A stretch of 12,217 nucleotides of DNA from the NCBI GenBank assembly GCA_017553965.1, contig JAFZJK010000131.1, forward strand, positions 1-12,217, read 5' to 3'. This document shows positions 1 through 7,467 of this stretch, one piece after another (within the stretch, counting starts at the first letter, position 1; each line of letters opens with the position of its first letter). The notes under the pieces were generated by a model. It was not told the origin of the DNA. It did no database searches and worked only from the letters and a program-made list of their open reading frames with translations. A program made the position numbers and the translations under genes. This stretch comes from Lachnospiraceae bacterium. GTDB taxonomy: Bacteria; Bacillota_A; Clostridia; Lachnospirales; Lachnospiraceae.

Positions 1-943
1 ATGCTGGAAGCTTTTTTATTATATACCACCCGACCGCAGCACCAAGTGCCAGCACGGCGCCGAGTTTTAGCGGGTCTACTTTTCCCGATACATTCGTCAA
101 AAGCTTTAGTTTGAGGCAGACTAAAAGAAGCAAGGCCGGAAGTACTATCAATAAGGCTACCTTTATAACACTTCCGGAATGGAAAAGATGTTTTGCATAC
201 TTTTTTTCTGTATTCTCTTTGTTTTGGGGATAGTCTTCCGGATATGATCTGTCGATATCATGCTCGAAAAAGCTAGTGTCTCCATATACTCCAAATGCTC
301 CTAAAGATTCTGCATCATTATGTAGATTTGAAAACTCATCGGACATTCCCGGCTCAAAAGTAACACTATGTTGTTCGGTTTTACCGGCTCCCATCTTTTC
401 CGATTCCAGATATTCTGTAAACTCCCTTGATCCAAAACCGTCTTCCCGGCTTTTCATATACAGGGTATATACGAGAACTACAGCCTTCTGGTCATGGTAA
501 TCCAGCCTGTTCATCAAAAACTCGCATAGCTGTTCCAGCTGTTTTGAAAAGTTTCGTCCGTATCCGGTATGGTAGACAAGCATTGGATTTTTTCCTTCGT
601 CCATCCAAATGTATTCCGGATCAATAATATAATCTCTTTCGTCAAGCATGTATTTGGAACCGAGTGACATTATATCACGTATCCCTGTAAGTATCCTTTT
701 TACCGTATCACAACTGAGGTTTTCATGTATACACAGGTACTCCAGATTTATCAGCCCGCCGGTATCATATTCATATCTTTTTTCATGGTTTACAATACAG
801 ACGCTGAATTCCATTAAGCCTTTTATATGATTGTTTAATACCATCTTTTCACGGAAATCCGTTTTTAGTGACGCATTTCCCTGTTCTGCTTCTTCGGTTA
901 TTATCAGGGTGTTTTTCTCTTTGTCTTTATAGATAGCTTTCAT
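1..943 (-). CDS. DUF6382-type membrane protein, 3' end outside window (partial)
   Basis: An open frame runs from ATG at 943 to the window edge: 314 codons with no stop, so the C-terminus is missing. The start is supported by AAAGGAAAG just upstream and lies 2 nt after the stop of the preceding pseudopilin gene, so it belongs to the same operon. Residues 1-175 are a soluble alpha/beta region with phrases such as YEYDTGGLINLEYL, LDERDYIIDPEYIWMDE and MLVYHTGYGRNF; this resembles the DUF6382 N-terminal domain that I recall being paired with a C-terminal FHA domain in Clostridia. Residues about 180-255 are acidic and likely disordered. Two hydrophobic segments follow, about 258-281 and 292-309. 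Inference: a cytoplasmic domain anchored in the membrane beside the pilus machine, with an FHA (phosphothreonine-binding) domain probably encoded just outside the window. The family name comes from memory of its pattern, so it is moderately sure; a membrane-anchored pilus accessory protein is surer. Confidence 0.75.
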   Translation of the reverse strand, partial: MKAIYKDKEKNTLIITEEAEQGNASLKTDFREKMVLNNHIKGLMEFSVCIVNHEKRYEYDTGGLINLEYLCIHENLSCDTVKRILTGIRDIMSLGSKYMLDERDYIIDPEYIWMDEGKNPMLVYHTGYGRNFSKQLEQLCEFLMNRLDYHDQKAVVLVYTLYMKSREDGFGSREFTEYLESEKMGAGKTEQHSVTFEPGMSDEFSNLHNDAESLGAFGVYGDTSFFEHDIDRSYPEDYPQNKENTEKKYAKHLFHSGSVIKVALLIVLPALLLLVCLKLKLLTNVSGKVDPLKLGAVLALGAAVGWYIIKKLPA

Positions 944-945
944 TA

Positions 946-1437
946 TCACTTTCCTTTATCTGAACTGCTTTTCACATCTGAAACTATTTCACTAAGTAAC
1001 CCCGATGCTGCTTTTATGATACGGGTTATCTCTGTTTTGGCAGGCATTTTAGACTTTACGGTACCGTTTATATCCCTGATACCCGATACCATACTTCCAA
1101 GTATCCCATCTTTAGGCAGGTTCATTACAGCTTCTATATAAGCCATTATATTTTTCCCATCTCTTTCCACGTACGCATTTTTAACAGTTGCTCCAAAATA
1201 TGTCCCCAGTGACCTGTCCAGGTATTTCTTTTCTCCGTTGCCGATCTCACCATCCGCATACTCCTTTTCTGCGGTAAAAGCTGTCCTATCCAAGTCTGCA
1301 AGTAGCTTTACGGAATTAAACAGATAAAACACAAGCCATATAAGTGCAACTATACCTATGAGTATCAGCGGTACTATAAAAGCTGCTTCTATGGTAAATG
1401 ATGCTCTTATCCTTTTTTTCATATATTCCCGCTCCAT
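946..1437 (-). CDS. TadE-like pseudopilin, short form
   Basis: A 163-residue protein with a class III prepilin signal. After a basic leader comes RASFTIEAAFIVPLIL, where cleavage between Ala12 and Ser13 places Glu17 at +5, as TadV/CpaA-type peptidases require. A single hydrophobic helix follows (about 17-43), then a mostly extracytoplasmic domain of about 120 residues without cysteines. By family, TadE-like proteins are minor pilins or pseudopilins that enter the base or tip of the Tad pilus after processing. The neighbouring peptidase gene, 39 nt upstream, supports this. I chose ATG at 1437: AGAGG lies 8 nt before it. A TTG at 1440 directly abuts it, and a further ATG at 1422 is possible. 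It shares the SxTxEAA motif with the larger pseudopilin at 1905-2918, so this locus has two proteins of this class. Confidence 0.85.
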   Translation of the reverse strand: MEREYMKKRIRASFTIEAAFIVPLILIGIVALIWLVFYLFNSVKLLADLDRTAFTAEKEYADGEIGNGEKKYLDRSLGTYFGATVKNAYVERDGKNIMAYIEAVMNLPKDGILGSMVSGIRDINGTVKSKMPAKTEITRIIKAASGLLSEIVSDVKSSSDKGK

Positions 1438-1476
1438 CAATAAAACCTCTTCTCCGTTATTCCATCATCCTAACCT

Positions 1477-1905
1477 TCACATTATCAGAACACCCAGATA
1501 GCCTGCAAAAACAAAAGGTACGAACGGCAATGTACTTTTTCTGTTCAGTTTTCCGAGTAAAAGCATCAGCATAGAGAAGACCGAAATAAGCAAAAGAGCT
1601 CCGGTAAGCACTATGACAATATTCCCTATACCTATAGCGACCCCCGTAATAAGCACCACTGCTCCGTCACCTATGCCGATCTGCCCGCGGCTCAAAAAGG
1701 ATATGAAAATAAGCAATTCCCCCGGTATCATGCCTTTAAGATTATCCAATAATGTTATGTTCGAAGCACCTTCCGTAATGACAAAAAAAGGCACAAAAAG
1801 AAGACCTGCCGCAATACCCGGTACGGGAAGGCTCTTTTTCCTTATATCCTCCACCGATAGATATGCCAGATATACCCCAAAAAGTATTTTACATACCAAA
1901 TACAT
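1477..1905 (-). CDS. tadV: Prepilin peptidase, TadV/CpaA type (A24 aspartic protease)
   Basis: A 142-residue polytopic membrane protein of the size usual for TadV/CpaA, that is, the peptidase core without the methylase domain of PilD. Both catalytic aspartates are visible: Asp20 in SVEDIRKKSLP and Asp80 in the GIGDG form of the family GxGD motif. The C-terminal PFVPFVFAGYL is also typical. Most of the chain consists of hydrophobic segments (about 1-18, 30-46, 60-72, 82-108, 128-142). It removes the leader of Flp-type prepilins and TadE-like pseudopilins at the cytoplasmic face of the membrane; three such substrates are encoded in this operon. Its ATG overlaps the TAA stop of the upstream TadE-like gene by one base (TAATG), which implies translational coupling. 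No transport or methylase domain is fused to it. Confidence 0.93.
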   Translation of the reverse strand: MYLVCKILFGVYLAYLSVEDIRKKSLPVPGIAAGLLFVPFFVITEGASNITLLDNLKGMIPGELLIFISFLSRGQIGIGDGAVVLITGVAIGIGNIVIVLTGALLLISVFSMLMLLLGKLNRKSTLPFVPFVFAGYLGVLIM

Positions 1906-2918
1906 TACAGTTCCTCAGTTCCCTTTTTATGCTTACATCTTTTACATTCACTTCGTTTCCCTACTTCAGAAATACCGACAGTCAATATGGTACGTTTAAG
2001 CCCCTGGCATTTTCCGTCGAAATGGTATCTGTCCCCATCGGGAGTTATATAGCACTCATCCTGTTCCGGTTTGTTTTTAACACAAAACTCACATGGATAG
2101 TATTTGGCCCCGCCGTCATTTCTTTTTAATCCCACATCACTAAAGCTTATCTTTTTAGGGCGGACATTTAAAGCCGGACAGTCATGAGTATAATGGTATG
2201 CATACCCCGTGTCGGTTATCAGTACCTTTTCTTCCTCTACGGTTTCTTCCGGCTTTTCATCGTCCCCCTTAACTTCTTCAAGCAGCGACTTAACCTCTGT
2301 ACCTGAGAAATATCTGTATTTAATGCTATGTTCAACAGGTATGGTTATATCCGGTAAAAATACCAACGGTACGGCAAAGCTATAACTGCATTTCATCACC
2401 AGGCATTTTTCCGCATCAAAAATAATACTGCCGTCGCAGTCAAGCCCGGAACTCCCACCGGCTATATTTTTAAACACATCATCCGGAAGCCTGGCTGAAA
2501 GTACCTCGGATACTATAAGACTGTCTGCAGCATTTGATATTATGTTCTTCAGGCTAAACCCATTGGTTGAAGGAAGAAGTGCAGATATAGCTTCCACCGC
2601 GGTAGCTACGGTATTTAGCTTTGAATCTTTTCCGTATATCGTGCCTTCCGCTTCCTTTAGCACAGCATTTTTTATGCCGGCTACCGGCTCAATGACTGCA
2701 CCGTATGCACTGATCTGTCTGGCCGCATAATACATTTCCCTTTGCACTATATACTCTGTTCTTATAAAAACGAACAGGTAGCACAGTGCCATACATGCAA
2801 AAAAGAAAATAGGGAATGCAAGCGCAGCCTCCACCGTGATAGAGGCTGACGACCTGTCTTTTTTATTGTTTTCATCAATAGGGATGTACGTTGCCGGATA
2901 TGGCATCTGCTTTGACAT
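1905..2918 (-). CDS. TadE-like pseudopilin with C-terminal duplicated Cys/His module
   Basis: A 337-residue protein in three parts. First, a basic, Ser-rich leader with the signal SASITVEAALAFPIFFF; cleavage after Ala25 puts Glu30 at +5, and the helix runs to about residue 52. Second, an extracytoplasmic TadE-like domain to about residue 215. Third, after an acidic linker (about 216-231), two copies of a small module: copy 1 has GYAYH at 238-242, Cys247 and a C276-x2-C279 pair; copy 2 has GDRYH at 295-299, Cys304 and a C325-x2-C328 pair. In both, the pattern GxxYHx4C is identical, which suggests a Zn site or disulfide-bonded knuckle formed from one His and three Cys. TadE topology would place the modules outside the cell. 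The start is ATG with CAGGAG upstream. It lies 163 nt after the DUF5702 gene, the widest gap in the operon. The role of the duplicated module is unknown. Confidence 0.88.
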   Translation of the reverse strand: MSKQMPYPATYIPIDENNKKDRSSASITVEAALAFPIFFFACMALCYLFVFIRTEYIVQREMYYAARQISAYGAVIEPVAGIKNAVLKEAEGTIYGKDSKLNTVATAVEAISALLPSTNGFSLKNIISNAADSLIVSEVLSARLPDDVFKNIAGGSSGLDCDGSIIFDAEKCLVMKCSYSFAVPLVFLPDITIPVEHSIKYRYFSGTEVKSLLEEVKGDDEKPEETVEEEKVLITDTGYAYHYTHDCPALNVRPKKISFSDVGLKRNDGGAKYYPCEFCVKNKPEQDECYITPDGDRYHFDGKCQGLKRTILTVGISEVGKRSECKRCKHKKGTEEL

Positions 2919-2957
2919 ATTTGAAAAAACTCCTGTTTTAAGACTTCAGCGTAGTCT

Positions 2958-3089
2958 TTATATTATTGATACAATCATATATTTAGGGGTTATGAATATT
3001 AACACGGATAATTTAGCCGTCAAAACAGATGCCGTATCCGGCAACAATGACCGAGCTTCATCACTGTTTTTACTGACCGCCTCAGTCAT
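2958..3089 (-). CDS. Possible 43-codon small ORF in the widest operon gap
   Basis: An open frame of 43 codons begins with ATG overlapping the TGA stop of the DUF5702 gene (ATGACTGA, 8 shared bases) and ends with TAA at 2958. The predicted peptide starts polar (MTEAVSKNSDEARSLLP) and ends hydrophobic (LSVLIFITPKYMIVSII), as a small membrane peptide would. Its overlap with the upstream stop fits coupling, but no clear ribosome binding site precedes it, no family is recognised, and 43 codons can arise by chance in AT-rich DNA. It may equally be non-coding spacer. I list it because it fills most of the 163-nt gap; its reality is doubtful. Confidence 0.2.
   Translation of the reverse strand: MTEAVSKNSDEARSLLPDTASVLTAKLSVLIFITPKYMIVSII
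2995..3023 (-). promoter_or_regulatory. Possible internal sigma-A promoter before the TadE-like gene
   Basis: On the minus strand TTGACG (3023-3018, 5 of 6 bases of the -35 consensus) is followed after 17 bases by AATATT (3000-2995, 4 of 6 of the -10 consensus). It would start transcription about 70 nt before the TadE-like gene at 2918. Its place in the only long gap of the operon makes it plausible, but the -10 box is weak. Confidence 0.3.
3030..3043 (-). other. Small GC-rich hairpin after the DUF5702 gene
   Basis: The RNA reads TGCCG-GATA-CGGCA, a 5-bp stem with a GATA tetraloop, followed by TCTGTTTTG. It resembles a weak intrinsic terminator or an RNA-processing stem located about 40 nt after the DUF5702 stop and directly ahead of the possible internal promoter. 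The stem is too short for a confident terminator call. Confidence 0.3.
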
Positions 3090-5685
3090 ATGCCACGCTG
3101 TCGCTAACCTTTACACTGTAAAAACCGCTCCCTATCGAATCGGAAAGAAATGTTGAAAATACCGCCGGTGCTTCAAATTCCGCATCGCATGAAAAACCCG
3201 TTATGGCATTGCTTATCAGGAAATCATCATTGTATTTATACCTTAGGTTTTCCTGTATGACATCCATAGCCCTTGCCGCCTGTGTCTGCTTTCCCTGTAT
3301 AAGAAGCAATACGAGCAGATAATTCTCATAATCAAGATATATTTCCGATTCTTTAAAATTATCCGCTTTTTCCTCGATACGTGAAGCAAATGTAGGCAGT
3401 TCTTCAAGCGTAAGGCAAAAGCTTTTTTCGTCCGGAATAATCGATACTTTTTTCCCTCGCATGATCGCTGCTGTTTCTATGATCGCCTGTGCCGCAGCCC
3501 AAAGAAACAATACAAGATACTTTACTATTGTTATCAAAAATGGCAGTCCTGTAAAACCTACTATAGAGGTGGCAAATACTTCCGCCTGTGTACGCAGTTT
3601 GCTGTTACTCATAGTATAAACCGTGCATATAGCAAGCCTCAGCAGCATTATCTTCGTAGCTGCTGCAGACAGATTTGCCTTATCTGTCATAAACCCGGAC
3701 AGTATATATTCCAGCTCATAATCAAGTACAGTATCTCCTTTTACACTTTTATCCGTATAGCTTTTAAAATGGTGTACCAGATACGCGGCGGTCAAAAACT
3801 TTTTGCTCCCGGCCTCAAGTCCGTTTTCAAAGAGATCTCCTATTGCAGAAATCCCCGATCCTTCATCGGCTTCCTCCAAAAGCTCTCCTCCGCCCTTATC
3901 ACTCGGGTCACCTATCGGGTCCTGTTCACTGTCCTCCGCATTTACTGTTTCTAACTCGTACCATAAGCTTGGCAGCAACTCTGATATAAGCGAGTTTTCC
4001 GATACTTCGGTCCCGCTTTTTAGAAAAAGTTTAAGATAGCCGTCAGAGATATTCTTTTCAAATTCTGCCACGAGTTTGTTTTCGAGAACACTTTCCTTAA
4101 GCTCCGAATAATCAAAATTGAAACCGGAATAACTAAAACCTTTAAAGACATCTCCTGCGCCTTTTAATCTTTCGAGCAGATTCGAAATATTGGTCAAATT
4201 ATCCGTTTCCGGCCAAACAAATGCATAAACGTCAACCTTGTTTAAAACTTCAATATCAAACAGCGCCGTTGTTTTGATACTTGCAAAATCAGTGGTTTTT
4301 ATCCTGCCGTCTCCTCTTCCGATATACGCCTTCATATAATCGAGCGAATCGGTGAGGCTGTCCTTCATATCCTTGCTTAAGATCGGATCAACCGTCTTTA
4401 AAAAGGATTCATATCCGTCTACGAGTGGTCCAACCGCAGCTTGTTTCTCTCCCACTTTGTCAACCGTTTCGCATACATATTGCAAAAGCTCCAAGGTATC
4501 GCTGTAAAGCATTAGCAATTCATTTGCCTTACTTTTGCATTCCTCCTCTTGATACATTATTTCTGTCAGTACCGCTTCAAGTTCCGCCTCCAAAGTACTG
4601 ACTGTCTGCTCAGCATTTTGCTTGCTTTGCTTTAGCTCCTCTATCTGTGTGTTAAGAGTCTTTATCTGTTCTTCTGCCTCAGCGGCTTTTTTCTCTGCTC
4701 TTTCTTTCTGCCTTTGATACTTTTTCTTTATAGATGCCGCTGTCTTCTTGTTTTCAATCTTTTCTGCATTTTGTATCTCTTCCTCATAAACGGCTATTTT
4801 CTCTTTTAGCTCATCGAGCTCATTTTTTTTCTCCTCAAGCTCGTCTTCCTTTGTATTTATCTGTTCCTTACAAGCTCTTAAGTTTTCTTTTGCAGCATCT
4901 AATTTTCTTAGGCTTTCATCCGACTCTTCAAGTTTTTTCTTATGATCTTTCAAACTCTGCTCATAGTTTTCTACAAGTTTCACCGGATCTACATATCTGC
5001 TCATAAGGTTTTCGTATACCGATGGCTTATTTATACCTGTACTGCTCATTGAGACATCACCTATAAAAAAGCGCTTGATGAACCTGTTTTCTATTGAATA
5101 TCCGAGCAGCGACGAAGCCTTTGTACCCAGTGTCAGGTTCACCCCGTCTATCCACTTCATAAGATCAAGAGTATACATGTCAATGACCGACAATTCATCC
5201 TCGATACCCATTTTTCTTTCCATGATCTTAGTTATGGTCTTCTGGTTTCCAAGTGTTTTTACCCTGTCAAATATTTCTTCCAGTATGTCCTCGGCTACTC
5301 CATATTTTTCATAAGCAGCCGCCTGAGCTATAAATTCCTCCGCACTTCTCTCCATAAGCTTTTTTGTCCCATAAGCTCTTATACTTTTAAGCTCATAATC
5401 CCAGACATTTTCACCTATATATTTTTTCAGCTTTCTTTCAAGTTCATCAGTGTCACCCGTCTTGTTCCCGAACCCGGAGTCTATTGCAAATATGTGGTAT
5501 TCCTCAAAAAGCGGCCCATAGTAATCCCCCATTACAGACTCGGTGGCTGTCTTTAACAACATCGAAGCATAGCTCACAGACGCAGAGCGTCTTGCTCCCT
5601 CAAGAAACACAAGGATCAGTGACACTATAAGAAGAAGCACCAGTGCAAGAAAAACACATATGGTCCCGTCTGTTCTTTTTTTCAT
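3082..5685 (-). CDS. DUF5702-type Tad-locus membrane protein with long coiled coil
   Basis: An 867-residue protein. The N-terminus is a pilin-like helix: a short basic stretch, then GTICVFLALVLLLIVSLILVFLEGARRSA (residues 7-35, abbreviated here by its key GTICVF and EGARRSA ends). It lacks the Glu at +5 of a normal class III signal. Residues 36-230 form an extracytoplasmic domain with YYGPLFEEYHIFAID. Residues about 235-410 are a long, highly charged coiled coil rich in Glu, Lys and Gln. A mixed region follows. A second hydrophobic segment lies at about 715-743 (LITIVKYLVLFLWAAAQAII), before a C-terminal domain of about 120 residues. This arrangement matches my memory of DUF5702 proteins in Clostridial Tad loci. 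Function is unknown; a scaffold or length-determining role analogous to TadG is an inference only. It starts with ATG 7 nt after the pilin stop without a clear ribosome binding site, so reinitiation or coupling is likely. Confidence 0.8.
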   Translation of the reverse strand: MKKRTDGTICVFLALVLLLIVSLILVFLEGARRSASVSYASMLLKTATESVMGDYYGPLFEEYHIFAIDSGFGNKTGDTDELERKLKKYIGENVWDYELKSIRAYGTKKLMERSAEEFIAQAAAYEKYGVAEDILEEIFDRVKTLGNQKTITKIMERKMGIEDELSVIDMYTLDLMKWIDGVNLTLGTKASSLLGYSIENRFIKRFFIGDVSMSSTGINKPSVYENLMSRYVDPVKLVENYEQSLKDHKKKLEESDESLRKLDAAKENLRACKEQINTKEDELEEKKNELDELKEKIAVYEEEIQNAEKIENKKTAASIKKKYQRQKERAEKKAAEAEEQIKTLNTQIEELKQSKQNAEQTVSTLEAELEAVLTEIMYQEEECKSKANELLMLYSDTLELLQYVCETVDKVGEKQAAVGPLVDGYESFLKTVDPILSKDMKDSLTDSLDYMKAYIGRGDGRIKTTDFASIKTTALFDIEVLNKVDVYAFVWPETDNLTNISNLLERLKGAGDVFKGFSYSGFNFDYSELKESVLENKLVAEFEKNISDGYLKLFLKSGTEVSENSLISELLPSLWYELETVNAEDSEQDPIGDPSDKGGGELLEEADEGSGISAIGDLFENGLEAGSKKFLTAAYLVHHFKSYTDKSVKGDTVLDYELEYILSGFMTDKANLSAAATKIMLLRLAICTVYTMSNSKLRTQAEVFATSIVGFTGLPFLITIVKYLVLFLWAAAQAIIETAAIMRGKKVSIIPDEKSFCLTLEELPTFASRIEEKADNFKESEIYLDYENYLLVLLLIQGKQTQAARAMDVIQENLRYKYNDDFLISNAITGFSCDAEFEAPAVFSTFLSDSIGSGFYSVKVSDSVAYD

Positions 5686-5692
5686 ACTGTAT

Positions 5693-5911
5693 TTACAGAG
5701 AATCCGTACCGGATGTTATGGATTCAAAAGCTTTATTGATTATCTCTATGATCTTATCCTTGAAGATCAAAACAAGGGCTACCAGCACCACTAATATGAG
5801 TACTATTTCCACGACCCCGATACCTCGGTTATCGCCGGCAAGCCCAATTTTACTTGTGTTTTCCTCGGGTCTCATATCCACTATCACATTGTTAAGTCGT
5901 CTAAAGTACAT
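5693..5911 (-). CDS. flp: Flp1-type type IVb prepilin (major Tad pilin)
   Basis: A 72-residue prepilin. The leader (1-30) ends in DNRG; cleavage after Gly30 gives a mature peptide starting IGVVEIVLILVVLVALVLIF, with Glu35 at +5. The predicted mature pilin is only 42 residues, a single hydrophobic helix plus a short amphipathic tail (KDKIIEIINKAFESI). This fits Flp1-like type IVb pilins of monoderm bacteria. By family it is exported, processed by the TadV peptidase and polymerised into the Tad pilus by TadA/B/C. The start at 5911 is set by AAAGGA 7-8 nt upstream; the frame stays open to 5998, but that extension overlaps tadC and has no ribosome binding site. A 6-bp hairpin sits between tadC and this gene. 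The gene stands in mid-operon rather than first, unlike many proteobacterial tad loci. Confidence 0.9.
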   Translation of the reverse strand: MYFRRLNNVIVDMRPEENTSKIGLAGDNRGIGVVEIVLILVVLVALVLIFKDKIIEIINKAFESITSGTDSL

Positions 5912-5941
5912 TTTGTTTTCCTTTCTTTTCAATATTTTCAT

Positions 5942-5957
5942 TGCGTAAATATACGCA
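5942..5957 (-). other. Hairpin between tadC and the pilin gene
   Basis: A perfect inverted repeat TGCGTA-AATA-TACGCA (plus strand) gives a 6-bp stem with a 4-nt loop in the 55-nt space between the tadC stop (5967) and the pilin ATG (5911). In the mRNA it precedes the pilin ribosome binding site by about 20 nt. There is no U-run after it, so it is more likely a processing or stabilising stem that could raise pilin mRNA over its neighbours, or a binding palindrome, than a terminator. Confidence 0.4.
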
Positions 5958-5966
5958 TACCGACTG

Positions 5967-7457
5967 TCAGAAATTAAACGAACTAAATGCAGGCACAACT
6001 ACTATTGCTATCACAAGTATCAACATGCCAAACATCGGAAGCAGCAGCTTTGTCCCGGTCTCTTCACCCTTTTTTCTCACATTTTCCCTTCGTTCAGCAA
6101 AGCTTTCCTTTGATTCCGATTCAAGGATATCTATGATACCCGCACTTCCTCTTTTTATGTTTCTGGCCAAAAGTGTTCCAAACCTGTTATATGCCGTTAC
6201 CGAGCATCTGTTGCCAAACCTTTCGTACACCTTTACCTCCGGGATTCCCAGCTGCATTTCCCTGTCAGAGATAAGCATCTCTTCATAAGCGTATCTGAAG
6301 TTCTTTTTTCGTTTTTTCCCCGTATGCCCCGACTTCTCATTTTCTTCCCGTTCTTTCTTTTTTACATAATCAGAGCATATCTTATTCCATGCTCCCCTGC
6401 AGGTCATACCGGCAGTTATCAGCATTACGAATTTGCTTATTATATCAGGATAATCCTGCATCATCTGTTCCGTACGCAGCTTCTGTTTTTTCTTTATATC
6501 CTGTTTCATGGCAGGAAGTACTACTCCCGCTGCCACAAGACCAAGAAACAGAATGAGCGTCAGCGTATTATCCTTTTCTTCATTCCAGGATATCGTGTTT
6601 TCTCCAACTTTTACCGGAAGTTCATAATACTCCTCAGTCCTGCTCTTTTCGTCTGCTTCACTTATGGCTTTATCAAGTTTCTCATTAAAAATATCCGTTT
6701 CCGTAACTATGGGAGGATATATCATGATCTCCCGTACGTATTCCCATGTCTCATCAAAATAAGTCAGTTCTGCGTGCAGGGCGGCACTTACCGGTTCCTC
6801 ATAGTCTTTATTTTTTACTGTTCCGTCAGTACTTAGAAACCAGGAATTATCATCGGGCCATCTAACACTTACCGATGTGCCGGGTATAGCCGATATAAGA
6901 TTCAGCTTTCCCCGCACGCACTTTGCTGACTCGTTTTTGGGAAATAAATATCTATCCAAATAATCCTGCGTATCTGCTTTAAGCTTTTCCAGTTCTTCTC
7001 CTGTCAGTTCACGTTCGCTTACCCTGATCGTCATCTCCCTACTGTCGGGTAGGTCGCTTTCCATTACCAGGGAATAATCCGCCGCGCCTCTTCCCGCTTC
7101 ATTTCTTTTTATACGGTTTTCATCGTATAAAACACTTTCACGTGAAGAGACATAGGCAAAACATACTAAAAAGGTAAGTCCGATCACTGTCAGTATCGAA
7201 GCTATGCACTTACAGCCCTGTTTCCTCTGTGAAACTCCCGGCTGCTCGTCCACATAGATTTCTCTTAAAACATCCGTATTACCGAATATCCCCTCTTTCT
7301 TTTGCTTACATATCAGGTCATAGATAACAGCAGCCAAAGGATACATCATAAGTAACGGGTGTTCATCCCTGTCAATTCCGTTAAAGGAAGCGTCCTTCCT
7401 ATAACAGTACAGTGCTCCGATCACGATCAGTATCGGGATTACCAATAAAAAATACAT
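5967..7457 (-). CDS. tadC: TadC-type pilus assembly membrane protein with Ig-like extracytoplasmic insert
   Basis: A 496-residue protein, far longer than ordinary TadC (about 300). Hydrophobic segments lie at about 1-18, 84-104, 298-316 and 470-490. The T2SSF (GspF) half-domain occupies about residues 325-490, with YPDIISKFVMLITAGMTCRGAW (here cited by its ends, 336-357), the basic loop 366-387 and LLARNIKRGSAG. Between the second and third membrane segments (about 105-297) is a roughly 190-residue region, predicted outside the membrane. It contains LTGEELEKLKADTQDYL and a beta-rich stretch of SVSVRWPDDNSWFLST, DGTVKN and SAALHAELTYFDETWEY, which resembles the atrophied bacterial Ig fold. As part of the TadB/TadC platform it would couple TadA ATP hydrolysis to pilin extraction. 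The start is firm: AAGGAGGGG, overlapping the tadB stop, lies 5-6 nt before ATG. Confidence 0.88.
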   Translation of the reverse strand: MYFLLVIPILIVIGALYCYRKDASFNGIDRDEHPLLMMYPLAAVIYDLICKQKKEGIFGNTDVLREIYVDEQPGVSQRKQGCKCIASILTVIGLTFLVCFAYVSSRESVLYDENRIKRNEAGRGAADYSLVMESDLPDSREMTIRVSERELTGEELEKLKADTQDYLDRYLFPKNESAKCVRGKLNLISAIPGTSVSVRWPDDNSWFLSTDGTVKNKDYEEPVSAALHAELTYFDETWEYVREIMIYPPIVTETDIFNEKLDKAISEADEKSRTEEYYELPVKVGENTISWNEEKDNTLTLILFLGLVAAGVVLPAMKQDIKKKQKLRTEQMMQDYPDIISKFVMLITAGMTCRGAWNKICSDYVKKKEREENEKSGHTGKKRKKNFRYAYEEMLISDREMQLGIPEVKVYERFGNRCSVTAYNRFGTLLARNIKRGSAGIIDILESESKESFAERRENVRKKGEETGTKLLLPMFGMLILVIAIVVVPAFSSFNF

Positions 7458-7467
7458 TTTCCCCTCC

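Noticed and set aside
2836..3156. A 106-codon plus-strand frame covering the gap before the TadE-like gene
   Set aside because: It overlaps two minus-strand genes at its ends, has no ribosome binding site, and is not organised like a protein domain.
5912..5998. Upstream extension of the Flp pilin frame to 5998
   Set aside because: It would overlap tadC, has no ribosome binding site, and gives a leader of about 59 residues; ATG at 5911 has a good AAAGGA.
6324..6836. A 170-codon plus-strand open frame
   Set aside because: It lies wholly opposite tadC, has no family-like motif, and the minus-strand protein there is well supported.
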